NCBI RefSeq assembly: GCF_900604355.1
Contig: NZ_UWOE01000001.1
Span: forward strand, 868,001-932,000
DNA length: 64,000 nucleotides
Direction of reading: 5' to 3'
From: Luxibacter massiliensis
Lineage (GTDB): Bacteria > Bacillota > Clostridia > Lachnospirales > Lachnospiraceae
Below the pieces are notes generated by a model. That model searched no databases, was not told the DNA's origin, and worked only from the letters and a program-made list of their open reading frames with translations. Shown here piece by piece: positions 1 through 8,159 of this stretch (position 1 is its first letter; each line of letters begins with the position of its first letter). Position numbers and translations under genes: made by a program.

Positions 1-524
1 CATTATTAAGAGGTATTAATATAAGTGGCAAAAACAAAATCCCTATGGCAGAACTGAAATCAAGTTTTATAGAATTTGGCTGTAAAGATGTTTTTACACA
101 TCTTAATAGTGGAAATATTGTCTTTTCGATTGATGAAAGCAGTGAAATTATTTTTGCGGATAAAATTAAGGCAATGATACTAGAACGGTTTGAATTAGAT
201 ATTCCGGTTTTTGTTATTTTACAAGAAGAATTGAAAGATTTATTAAGCAAAGCCCCTGCTTGGTGGGGAACTGATGACAAAGAAATATATGATAACCTGA
301 TTTTTGTAATGCCTTCTACTGCCGCTGAAATGATAGCTGAGAAAATAGGTGAGCCAACAAAAGAACTGGAACAGATATGTATTTGTAAGAATGCTATTTT
401 CTGGTCTTTTGATAGAAAGAATTATGCGAAAGCAAACTGGTGGAAAAAAACAGCAAGCACAGGAATTGGCGAAATGCTTACAATTAGAACAGCCAATACT
501 CTCAAAAAAATAGTTGGAATGTGA
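1..524 (+). CDS. DUF1697 family protein, 5' end cut by window edge
   Basis: The frame is open from base 3, before the first ATG at 45. It reads LLRGINISGKNKIPMAELK, which is the conserved N-terminal signature of DUF1697 proteins. The true start therefore lies a few codons upstream of the window, and the ATG at 45 is internal. The rest (GCKDVFTHLNSGNIVF, then PAWWGTDD and the C-terminal NWWKKT) also fits the family, which is about 175-180 residues long. The family has no firmly established biochemical role. The gene stands alone, with decayed accessory genes downstream. The frame assignment is strong and the function unknown. Confidence 0.88.
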   Translation, partial: LLRGINISGKNKIPMAELKSSFIEFGCKDVFTHLNSGNIVFSIDESSEIIFADKIKAMILERFELDIPVFVILQEELKDLLSKAPAWWGTDDKEIYDNLIFVMPSTAAEMIAEKIGEPTKELEQICICKNAIFWSFDRKNYAKANWWKKTASTGIGEMLTIRTANTLKKIVGM

Positions 525-789
525 TTTTAATGGCTTATAGTCTATTAAGATATTTATGGCAATAAAAGCTGTTGCCTGTTCTTTTATGGACAGACCTATG
601 TCCCCTAAATACCGTTGACCGATTACTAATGGGAGGACGCCCAAAACCACGAAAAAACCATAAATTTCCCTTGGCCTATTTACTGAAATACGGGCATTTT
701 CTATGGATTTTGGCTGTAACTTGTTCGTGCAGATTCAGTGGATTTGGTGGACTTGTTACCTGCAATAATGCGGAGTTAGGCAGTCGTAG

Positions 790-1657
790 ACTGCCATCAA
801 AACTGCCCGCTCAAGCTATGTGGATTTGATGGAGGAGTTGAATTATAAGTTTCCATTATCAGAGCCGCAGATTGTTGGAGAACAAAACCAGAAAGACTTT
901 ATTGCCCTGTTTGGCGCGATTCTTTGTATGAGAAACCTGCTGCTGTCCTTTGATGATTTCAAGGGGAATGAATTAATCTCAGAGCGGGATCTGCAGGATT
1001 ACCTCGGTCGTTATCAGGACTTGCGGGATGAATGGAAACGGAAACGGCAGGAAAGTACGGACATCACAGAGGATGTCGTATTTGAGATTGAATTGATCCG
1101 GCAGATAGAAATCAATATTGACTATATCCTTATGCTTGTAAAGAAGTACCATGATACCCATTGTGAGGATAAGGAAGTGCTGATTACCATTCATAAAGCG
1201 ATTGATGCCAGTCCGGAACTGCGCAGTAAGAAACAGCTCATTGAAACTTTTATTGCGGGAATCAATGACGTGGATGATGTTATGAATGAATGGCACAGCT
1301 ATGTGGTGGAACAGAGGTCACATGATCTTGATGAAATTATAGCGGAGGAAAAACTGAAGCCGGAAGATACCCGCAAATTTATGGAGAATGCGTTTCGGGA
1401 TGGGGAAATAAAAACATCCGGAACAGACATTGACAAGCTCATACCCCCCGATCTCAAGATTTGGAGGTGGTGGGAGAGCTAAGAAGAAACAGGGCGTCAT
1501 TGATAAGTTAAAGACTTTCTTTGAAAAATACTTTGGTATTGGCGGTCAGGCATCCTTTACCGGGCAGGAAAAGAAAGTGATTACTTATGATTTGGATAGG
1601 CATCAACCGTTGTCGATGGTAGCAGAACCGACAGCGCCATATGGGGAAAAATCATAG
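790..1657 (+). pseudogene. hsdR: hsdR remnant (type I restriction enzyme R subunit, C-terminal part, frameshifted)
   Basis: The translation matches the C-terminal region of type I restriction motor subunits, including GEQNQKDFIALFGAILCMRN, LRSKKQLIETFIAGIN and FMENAFRDGEIKTSGTDID. Intact HsdR is about 1000 residues, so the nuclease and helicase domains are gone. Homology starts near 790, just after an in-frame stop at 787, before the GTG at 820. At a run of six C (1444-1449) the frame ends as IPPDLKIWRW. Removing one C restores the family ending PPISRFGGGGRAKKKQ...FFEKYFG in the frame that runs to 1657. The last 30 or so residues do not look like HsdR, so a second junction lies near 1541. No hsdM or hsdS is present. 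Bases 525-789 before it hold no gene I recognise. Confidence 0.85.
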
Positions 1658-1820
1658 GGAAAGTTGTAATGCGCCAGAATATTCAGAAATAAGAAAGAGA
1701 TGATCATGGCACTGGATAATAAAATAAATTTTGCGATGCCGTTACAATGCCAATACAGTGCCATTTCTGGTGGAGTTTATCCTGAAATGCGCTATACTGT
1801 TTGGGGAGGTGTGATAGACA

Positions 1821-3203
1821 ATGAACTTAGGAAAAGAATCGGAGACATTGGAATTCAAAAAAACTACTGGCGAACTGAAAGAAGCTATGATTTCGATTTC
1901 TTCTATTTTGAATAAGCATGGCGTTGGAACTTTATATTTTGGCGTAAAGCCAAATGGTGATGTGATTGGGCAGGATGTGTCGGAATCATCTCTTAGGGAT
2001 GTGTCCAGATTCGTATATGAATTCATAAAACCACAGATATATCCTGTGATACAGGAAGAAATTCTGGATGACTGTCATGTAATTAAGGTAGAGTTTCATG
2101 GGGAGGATTATCCTTATTCTGCTGCGGGAAGATATTATTTGAGGACAGCGGACGAGGACCGGGAAGTAACACCTGCGGAACTAAGGCAGTTTTTTGTTGC
2201 GAATGAATATAAGGAAAAATGGGAGAAAGCGAAATCGCAATGCCTTGTAAAGCAGGTTGATAAAGCCGTTGTAAAGGCTTTTTGCGAAAGGGCGATTGTT
2301 GCAGGACGCATGGTGGATGGAAGATATACTGTACAGACCGTGTTGAAAAGATTCGGATTTGTGGATGGAGATCATTTGACGAATGCCGGAAATGTTTTGT
2401 TTGGGAATTCGCATCCGGTAACTTTAAAAGCGGCCGTTTTTGCAACGGATGAAAAACTTACATTTTTGGATATGCAGATGTATGAAGACAATATTTTGAA
2501 TCTTCTTGGAATAGCGGAAAAATATATTTTGAAAAACATAAATTGGAAAAGCGAGATTGTCGGTATGGAGAGAGAGGAGATCCCGGAAATTCCAGTTGCG
2601 GCTGTGAGGGAGATTTTAGCGAACAGCTATGCCCATGCAGTGTATAACGGTAGTACATACCATGAAATTTGCATACATCCGGGGAAGGTTACTATATATA
2701 GTCCAGGTTCTTTTGCGAGTACATACAGTCCGGAAGATTATATTAACAAAAATCCCCAGTCTTCTATACGGAATGCCGCAATTTCCAAAATTCTGTACTT
2801 GAATAAGTCAATTGAGCAGTTTGGAAGCGGATTTAAGCGTATCAACAGTTTATGTAAGGATGCAGGGACAAAGTATTCGTATGAATTTGCGGACAATGGA
2901 TTTACATTTATTTTTTATAGAAAGACAAAAAATATTCTTGCACGGAAGATTGAAAATAAGACAGATGGCACTGTAAATGGCATTGAAAGTGGCACTGTAA
3001 ATATTTCCTTGAACAAGAATGAGCAGGCAGTATATGGTCTGCTTGGGAAGAATCCTTATTACACAAGACAGGAACTGGCAGATACTACATCAAAGTCATT
3101 GAGGACAATCCAGCGGACACTGGATTCTTTGCGAAAGAAAGATTTAATAGAGAGAATTGGAAGTGATAAATCAGGATATTGGAAGGTTAAGAGTCTTGAT
3201 TGA
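1821..3203 (+). CDS. AlbA_2/Schlafen-type ATP-binding transcriptional regulator
   Basis: This is a 460-residue protein. The N-terminal 120 residues fit the AlbA_2 (divergent AAA-4/Schlafen) putative DNA-binding domain: ESETLEFKKT, then LNKHGVGTLYFGVKPNGDVIG. The middle fits the HATPase_c_4 ending (VREILANSYAHA, then SIEQFGSGFKRI). The last 65 residues form a winged-helix segment (TRQELADTTSKSLRTIQRTL). The ATG at 1821 follows a GGGGAGG ribosome site about 10 bases upstream. A 71-codon ORF that begins at 1700 and runs past this start is probably not a gene. Such regulators are common on integrative elements and in defence islands. It is the only intact gene between two decayed ones, and its target is unknown. 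Confidence 0.85.
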   Translation: MNLGKESETLEFKKTTGELKEAMISISSILNKHGVGTLYFGVKPNGDVIGQDVSESSLRDVSRFVYEFIKPQIYPVIQEEILDDCHVIKVEFHGEDYPYSAAGRYYLRTADEDREVTPAELRQFFVANEYKEKWEKAKSQCLVKQVDKAVVKAFCERAIVAGRMVDGRYTVQTVLKRFGFVDGDHLTNAGNVLFGNSHPVTLKAAVFATDEKLTFLDMQMYEDNILNLLGIAEKYILKNINWKSEIVGMEREEIPEIPVAAVREILANSYAHAVYNGSTYHEICIHPGKVTIYSPGSFASTYSPEDYINKNPQSSIRNAAISKILYLNKSIEQFGSGFKRINSLCKDAGTKYSYEFADNGFTFIFYRKTKNILARKIENKTDGTVNGIESGTVNISLNKNEQAVYGLLGKNPYYTRQELADTTSKSLRTIQRTLDSLRKKDLIERIGSDKSGYWKVKSLD

Positions 3204-3222
3204 ATAAAATAATTAATCTACG

Positions 3223-3251
3223 TTGGCAGCAAGAACAAATGTTCGTATAAT
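3223..3251 (+). promoter_or_regulatory. Candidate SOS (LexA) box overlapping a promoter
   Basis: TTGGCA (3223-3228), a 17-base spacer and TATAAT (3246-3251) form a near-consensus sigma-A promoter. The spacer ends with AGAACAAATGTTCG (3232-3245), which fits the Gram-positive LexA box CGAACRNRYGTTCG except for the first base. The next 300 bases hold no intact gene, so the promoter appears orphaned, possibly after deletion of a damage-inducible gene of a mobile element. Region 3252-3546 shows no gene I recognise. Confidence 0.5.
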
Positions 3252-3546
3252 GTGATTGTCGCTACATTAGGATGGCATCGCGCGATAAAACTGACAGGTC
3301 GGTTGACTTTCCCTTTTTCTGACTTCAGTAGGGAAGGCGATATATCTGAAATATGAAATCGGCTCAACGGCATAAGTTGCCGAGATCAATCGGGCAATCT
3401 GTGAAGTGAGAATCGTAAGACGGAGCGGAGATTTTTATATTGTTTGATTTGGAACAAGTGGGGGAATCCAAGTACGGAGCAATCGGCTGTTTGAAACAGC
3501 AGAGCTTGCTGAATCTTCTATTAGAAAACAGAAAGAGCAGAAACAA

Positions 3547-3819
3547 GGATACCGTTCTTTATATGACTATCTGCATTGACTTGGTATGGAAAGGAATAAA
3601 ACTTTCTGAAAAATGGCAGAAATGCTGAATGTGTCGGCCCCGTTCTTAACTGATGTGGAAAAAGACAGACGCAATCCCTTTGATATCGAAAAACTTACCC
3701 AACTCGCAAATATCCTGAATCTTTCAAAGGAAGAAAACGCACTCATGCTTGATTTGGCTGGAAAAAAGAGGAATGCAGTAACTCCTGATTTACCGGAATA
3801 CATAATAGAAAGAGATTGA
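3547..3819 (+). pseudogene. XRE-family helix-turn-helix regulator, broken by two stops
   Basis: The open part from 3613 reads MAEMLNVSAPFLTDVEKDRR, which is the recognition-helix region of a Cro/C1-type HTH. Upstream in the same frame the protein continues as DTVLYDYLH-stop-LGMERNKTF-stop-K, with TGA at 3577 and 3607. The second TGA sits where related proteins usually have arginine, consistent with a CGA to TGA change. It overlaps the next ORF by a few bases, as expected for an XRE-ImmA pair that regulates mobile elements. It is judged non-functional unless translation restarts at 3613 without helix 1. Confidence 0.75.
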
Positions 3820-4120
3820 TGTTATTGGGGAAAATCTCGTTGATGAGTTTATGCCAGAGGCACTTAGGACTCCGCAGGAGATAGACATTGATTTGTTTGT
3901 TCAAGATTATCTCGGTATGGAGCAAGACTTCCAGTACCTGTCACATTGTGGTTTGTATCTTGGGATGACCGTATTTAATGATAAGGATAAAATACCTGTC
4001 TATAATCCGGCGAAGTATTGTGCTGAGTATATTAGTGCAAAGGCTAATACGGTAATAATTGATAATAGCTTACTGGAAGAAAATCAAGAACACAGGTACC
4101 GGTTTACTATGGGACATGAA
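3809..4120 (+). pseudogene. ImmA/IrrE-family metallopeptidase, truncated inside HExxH
   Basis: The frame is open from 3809 and includes PEALRTPQEIDIDLFVQDYL, GLYLGMTVFND and HRYRFTMGHE, the N-terminal half of a DUF955 (ImmA/IrrE) protein. The family continues with the rest of the zinc motif, HExxH. Here homology stops right after HE, and the frame runs on to 4195 through unrelated sequence and the 3' end of the AraC gene. ImmA-type proteases cleave XRE repressors of integrative elements, and the broken XRE gene precedes this one. The break at about 4120 marks a deletion or insertion junction. Confidence 0.75.
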
Positions 4121-4140
4121 AATATCTTAATATCTAACAT

Positions 4141-5109
4141 TCACTTCTTTATTAATTTCCTATATTCTCTTGGCAATAAACCAGTAACACGTTGAAACTG
4201 TTTTGCAAAACTTTCAGATCGGTCATACCCAACTGCCTGTGCAATTTCAGCAATGCTCAAATCCGTAACAAGCAATAAATGTTGTGCTTGCCCTACTCTT
4301 TTTTGTAAAATGTAATCATAAAGTGTACAGCCAAAACATTCCTTAAATGCAGCTTTTAACTTGGTCTGCCCCATGAATGAAATCCGGCACAATCTCTCGA
4401 TAGGCACTGAAAAGGTATAATGGTTATCCAAATAAGCTGCGACTGCGGAAAGATTATCTTGATTTTGTTCTGTTAAGTGTAACTTGTTTTTCTTCTCTAG
4501 ATTACTCCGTGCCTTCTCCATAATCAGAGATACTGCTTCTAAAATTTTCCCCTCATAAAACATCTTGGCTGTAAGACCAGTTCCCCGATAACCCTCAATT
4601 TGTTTTAATATGGCGATTAGTTCAGGAAAATCAGTTCCTATTTGCATTCTGCGAAATGCCTCGCTGGGATCAATATATTCTCCTGGAAATCTTTCTCGTA
4701 AATATTGTTGATAGAATTTCGGCATGATCGTAAAGCTGATACTTTGCAGCGGAATGTTTTTGTGATAGATCGCCTGATATACCTTATCACTTTGCCCAAT
4801 CTGCGCTTGCAGGCTATTGGGCGAAAGCTGGCAATAAGGGCGGAACTCTTCACCAGATACAGAGGTATAGTAGGTCACAGACAGAAATTCATGTTCCGGA
4901 CATTCTAACATAAAATCATCATAAAAAAGAAAGTCACGGATTGTAATTTCAAACATGTTTTCATAAAAATAAACCCAAAAGTGACCTTGCCCTTTTTCTA
5001 CGCTTAAAGTATAGCAGGTAAACTCTTTGTAAGGCTCTTTGTGTTCATTATCTAAGTAAAAGCCGCCGTCCGAAAGCATAGAGTGATATAGCTCTTTTAT
5101 TGGTTTCAT
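4141..5109 (-). CDS. AraC-family transcriptional regulator
   Basis: This protein has about 322 residues, with a C-terminal double-HTH AraC domain: YTFSVPIERLCRISFMGQTK for the first helix pair and LSIAEIAQAVGYDRSESFAK then FQRVTGLLPREYRK for the second. The N-terminal 220 residues form an effector or dimerisation region of no specific type. The ATG at 5109 (MKPIKELYHSM) is preferred. A GTG at 5142 would add 11 residues, and neither has a strong ribosome site. It faces the ECF/ABC operon across a 180-base divergent promoter region, so it probably controls that operon. AraC regulators such as YbtA control siderophore uptake elsewhere. Its 3' end abuts the truncated peptidase remnant. Confidence 0.88.
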   Translation of the reverse strand: MKPIKELYHSMLSDGGFYLDNEHKEPYKEFTCYTLSVEKGQGHFWVYFYENMFEITIRDFLFYDDFMLECPEHEFLSVTYYTSVSGEEFRPYCQLSPNSLQAQIGQSDKVYQAIYHKNIPLQSISFTIMPKFYQQYLRERFPGEYIDPSEAFRRMQIGTDFPELIAILKQIEGYRGTGLTAKMFYEGKILEAVSLIMEKARSNLEKKNKLHLTEQNQDNLSAVAAYLDNHYTFSVPIERLCRISFMGQTKLKAAFKECFGCTLYDYILQKRVGQAQHLLLVTDLSIAEIAQAVGYDRSESFAKQFQRVTGLLPREYRKLIKK

Positions 5110-5218
5110 AAGATTACTACTTAATACGCCATTTCGACGCACTTATACGCCGATACGACGTTCCTTCCTCTGGTTTATTGTGAAATCCTCAGACCTGGAG
5201 TATACTGATATACATTGG

Positions 5219-5246
5219 TTAGTTACAACTAATTTCTTAGTATTAT
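5219..5246 (+). promoter_or_regulatory. Divergent promoter region with TTAGTT-AC-AACTAA dyad
   Basis: The 180 bases between the AraC gene and the EcfT gene contain the perfect dyad TTAGTTACAACTAA (5219-5232). Its first half can serve as a weak -35 for TATTAT at 5241-5246 (16-base spacer). The dyad could be an AraC site or a metal-regulator site. No consensus was matched rigorously. Confidence 0.4.
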
Positions 5247-5288
5247 ACCATATTCCTATCATTTCAGCAAGAAAAAGGTGGTGAAAAT

Positions 5289-6011
5289 ATGCAAATGGAT
5301 TTTAAGGCTTCCAGACCTGATCCACGAGTTCTAATTATCCAGATTGTCGTGGTATCAGTATTGGCGTCTGTCTTCCGAAATCTACTTGCGCTGTTTCTTT
5401 TGGTGTTAATAGTAGATATTATATTGCTGTTTCAGTGCGGCTGGAAAGTGTTTGTAAAAAATCTTATAGGTTATGGAGCGATATTGTTACTCCTTCTGGG
5501 ACTACAATGGATTTATATCCCTGTTATTTCGGATTTATTTCCTCTGTTTCTTATGTTGATGTCAAGGCTTTATCCGGCGTATCTTGCAGCAAGAGTATTG
5601 ATTGAAAAGGCTCCAATGGATGAACTTCTTTTTTCACTGGAAGTGTGGAGAGTGCCTAAGTTGGTTCTGATTCCTTTATCTGTCATCTATCGTTACATAC
5701 CCACAATTCTAAAAGAGATTGGATATATTCGGGAAAGCCTTAAAATGAGGAACCTTAAATCTTCTGTTTGGGATACATTCAAACACCCTATGCAATATGC
5801 GGAAAATTTTTTAGTCCCACTTTTATACCGAAGTGAAAAAATATCGGAAGAATTATCCGCTGCTTCTATTTGCAAGGGTTTGAGTACGAAGCGTAGGAGG
5901 ACATGCTGCACAAAAGTGAAGCTGTGTAAAATGGATATGTTCTATCTGTTCTGTATGGTCCTTCTTGCAGCAGGTTTAGTATGTATCAATGATTACATCA
6001 TTTTATTTTGA
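5289..6011 (+). CDS. ECF transporter transmembrane component (EcfT)
   Basis: This 240-residue integral membrane protein has several hydrophobic segments between residues 15 and 135 and one at 215-238. It is the scaffold that couples the ATPases to the substrate-binding S component. The cytoplasmic coupling region contains SLKMRNL near residue 150 and ASICKGL near 192, at the places where EcfT proteins carry their two Ala-Arg-Gly-like motifs; both deviate from consensus. The start is ATG 5289 after AAGGTGG. It is the first gene of an operon followed at once by the fused ATPase and then the S component. Confidence 0.85.
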   Translation: MQMDFKASRPDPRVLIIQIVVVSVLASVFRNLLALFLLVLIVDIILLFQCGWKVFVKNLIGYGAILLLLLGLQWIYIPVISDLFPLFLMLMSRLYPAYLAARVLIEKAPMDELLFSLEVWRVPKLVLIPLSVIYRYIPTILKEIGYIRESLKMRNLKSSVWDTFKHPMQYAENFLVPLLYRSEKISEELSAASICKGLSTKRRRTCCTKVKLCKMDMFYLFCMVLLAAGLVCINDYIILF

Positions 6012-6025
6012 AAGGAGGCAATCCT

Positions 6026-7513
6026 ATGCATCCACCTGTTATAGAGTTTTCAAACTTTAGTTTTCGCTATCACGACGCTGGCCGTGAAAGTTTGTCAAAA
6101 ATCAATCTTTCCGTTCAAAAAGGCGAGTTTATTCTTTTGACGGGACACAGCGGTTGTGGAAAAACTACTTTAACCCGATGTATCAATGGCTTAATACCAG
6201 ATTTTTTTGAAGGAGATTTGTCTGGGAGCTGCCGTATTTGCAATATGAATATAAAAGAGCATGAAACCGGAGATTTTTCATCGTTGGTTGGTTCTGTATT
6301 TCAAGACCCGCGCTCTCAGTTTTTTACGCTCCATGTAAAGACAGAGATTCCTTTCCCAAGTGAAAATCTGGAAACTCCTTTGGAAAAAATGCAGACACAA
6401 TATAAAAAATCAGTGGACGCGCTAGAAATTCAGGATTTATTAGGAAAAAACATTTTTGATTTATCCAGCGGTGAAAAGCAGAAAGTAGCAATCGCTTCTA
6501 TCTATATGGTTGGTGTAGGCATTTATGTTTTAGATGAGCCGTCTGCCAATCTTGATTCCGTTGGTACAGAGCAGCTTCGGAAAGTATTAAAATCACTAAA
6601 AGAACAAGGCAATACGATTCTTATATCTGAACATAAACTCTACTATTTAAAAGGTTTGACAGATCGTGTTGCCATAATGAAAGACGGAAAAATTGCTTGT
6701 GAGATAGACGGACAGGACTTTGATAATCGTCCTATGGAATGGTTTACAGTGCAAGGCCTGCGTAAAGCGGATTTAACTCAAATTTTGCCAACATCTCATT
6801 CCAGTGATGTAAAGCAGGAAACATATTCTATAAAAATAGAAAAGCTCTCTTTTGGCTATTCTGGAAAACCATTATTGTGGCATGATGTATCATTTTCTGC
6901 CTATGGCGGTGAAATTGTAGGGATTATTGGAAAAAATGGTGCTGGAAAAAGCACATTGATCCGGACGCTCATGGGCCTTGAAAAACCTAAAACGGGGAAA
7001 ATTTTAATCAACGGCAGCTATGCTGGCAAACAGCAAAGGCGGAAAAAATCTTTCTATGTCATGCAAGATGTTGATTATCAACTGTTTGCGCCTAATGTGC
7101 TGGAAGAAATGCTGATGGGAACAAAAAAGACCAAACCGGATAAAGATCGGGCAATTCACATATTAGAACGATTTGGCCTCAGTGAATATCTGAAAAGACA
7201 CCCGACAATGTTATCTGGCGGACAGAAGCAGCGGCTTTCCATTGCACTTGCCAAAATGCACTGCCTTCCATTCCTTTATTTAGATGAGCCTACCAGTGGC
7301 CTTGACGCAAAGAATATGAAGATTGTTCAAGAAGAAATTAAAAAGTTGGCAGATCGTGGAACCTGTGTATTTGTGATTACCCATGATTATGAATTGGCCG
7401 CCAATCTTTTTACTTCACTCTTACTTTTACAGGAGGACTGTACGATACGATACATTTCTCCTGATGAGTATAGGCCGGAAAATCTGGCACAATATTTTCA
7501 AATCTCATTTTAA
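6026..7513 (+). CDS. ECF transporter ATPase, fused EcfA-EcfA
   Basis: This 495-residue protein carries two complete ABC ATPase domains. Domain 1 has Walker A GHSGCGKTT (40-48), signature LSSGEKQK and Walker B VLDEPSANLD. Domain 2 has Walker A GKNGAGKST (about 304-312), signature LSGGQKQRLS and Walker B LYLDEPTSGLD. The fusion replaces the usual EcfA1/EcfA2 heterodimer that powers ECF importers. ATG 6026 has a good AAAGGAGG site seven bases upstream. An in-frame TTG at 6008 would overlap the EcfT stop but has no better ribosome site. It lies directly between the EcfT and S-component genes. Confidence 0.92.
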   Translation: MHPPVIEFSNFSFRYHDAGRESLSKINLSVQKGEFILLTGHSGCGKTTLTRCINGLIPDFFEGDLSGSCRICNMNIKEHETGDFSSLVGSVFQDPRSQFFTLHVKTEIPFPSENLETPLEKMQTQYKKSVDALEIQDLLGKNIFDLSSGEKQKVAIASIYMVGVGIYVLDEPSANLDSVGTEQLRKVLKSLKEQGNTILISEHKLYYLKGLTDRVAIMKDGKIACEIDGQDFDNRPMEWFTVQGLRKADLTQILPTSHSSDVKQETYSIKIEKLSFGYSGKPLLWHDVSFSAYGGEIVGIIGKNGAGKSTLIRTLMGLEKPKTGKILINGSYAGKQQRRKKSFYVMQDVDYQLFAPNVLEEMLMGTKKTKPDKDRAIHILERFGLSEYLKRHPTMLSGGQKQRLSIALAKMHCLPFLYLDEPTSGLDAKNMKIVQEEIKKLADRGTCVFVITHDYELAANLFTSLLLLQEDCTIRYISPDEYRPENLAQYFQISF

Positions 7514-7533
7514 AGAAAAGGAGCGTGTTTTTT

Positions 7534-8127
7534 ATGAGTAATCAAACAAAAGAAAGCAGAAAATTGAAAGACTTAATTCGTATCGGTGTGTTTACAGCCT
7601 TGTGGATAGCAGTAGGATGGGTTATTGCGTGTACGATAGGTTTTTTTCCGCCAGTTCTGGTTGTATTACCCTGCATACTTGCAGTTGCCGGAGGACTTAT
7701 CTATGTCGTGATGCTTTCTAAATTGAATATCCGGGGTGGAATTTTTATTCCGTCCTTTATCTTTGGTCTCTGCTTATTTACAATGGTACCTTATGGAATG
7801 TTGTTTATTTGTACTTCTGTCGGCGGTCTGCTTGGGGAACTCATTTATGATACAGCTGGAAAGAACAGCAATAAAGCGAAGATAATCGGTATTTCCATGC
7901 CAATGATAGGTCTGGCATTAGGAGAATATATACCGCTCTGTTACATGGAAGAAGCATTCAAGAAACTTTATGAAGGTAGCTTTACAAGCGATATTGGAAT
8001 GAAAGTTATTGAACTCCTCAGTACACAGCTTGCGATTGTACTGACTGCTGTTACTGTGGTGTGTGCGATACTTGGCTGCTTATGGGGAAATAAGATTGTA
8101 AAAAAGCGTCTTTCGAATGCAGAATAA
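7534..8127 (+). CDS. MptD-family ECF transporter S component
   Basis: This 197-residue, highly hydrophobic protein has five or six membrane segments, the normal size for an ECF substrate-binding subunit. It resembles the MptD / Trep_Strep group: a LIRIGVFTALWIAVGWVIAC start, a central proline- and glycine-rich helix pair and a basic C-terminal tail. ATG 7534 is preferred over GTG 7525 because AAGGAG (7518-7523) is 10 bases before the ATG and only one base before the GTG. The group's substrate is not settled. The adjacent half-transporter pair suggests a metallophore or heme, which is inference. Confidence 0.82.
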   Translation: MSNQTKESRKLKDLIRIGVFTALWIAVGWVIACTIGFFPPVLVVLPCILAVAGGLIYVVMLSKLNIRGGIFIPSFIFGLCLFTMVPYGMLFICTSVGGLLGELIYDTAGKNSNKAKIIGISMPMIGLALGEYIPLCYMEEAFKKLYEGSFTSDIGMKVIELLSTQLAIVLTAVTVVCAILGCLWGNKIVKKRLSNAE

Positions 8128-8159
8128 TTTATCCTTTGCCAGAAAGGAGTTGATTGTTT

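Noticed and set aside
243..829. ORFs on both strands between the DUF1697 gene and the hsdR remnant
   Set aside because: The minus-strand one overlaps the DUF1697 coding region, and neither has a recognisable domain or ribosome site.
1700..1915. 71-codon ORF overlapping the start of the AlbA_2-type regulator
   Set aside because: It overlaps a well-supported gene with a strong ribosome site, and its C-terminal part is a frame-shadow of that gene. It has no recognisable domain.
3547..3819. XRE gene as a recoded (TGA-translated) protein
   Set aside because: Two TGA codons in 30 bases, no selenocysteine-type structure seen, and the neighbouring gene is also broken, so simple decay is more likely.
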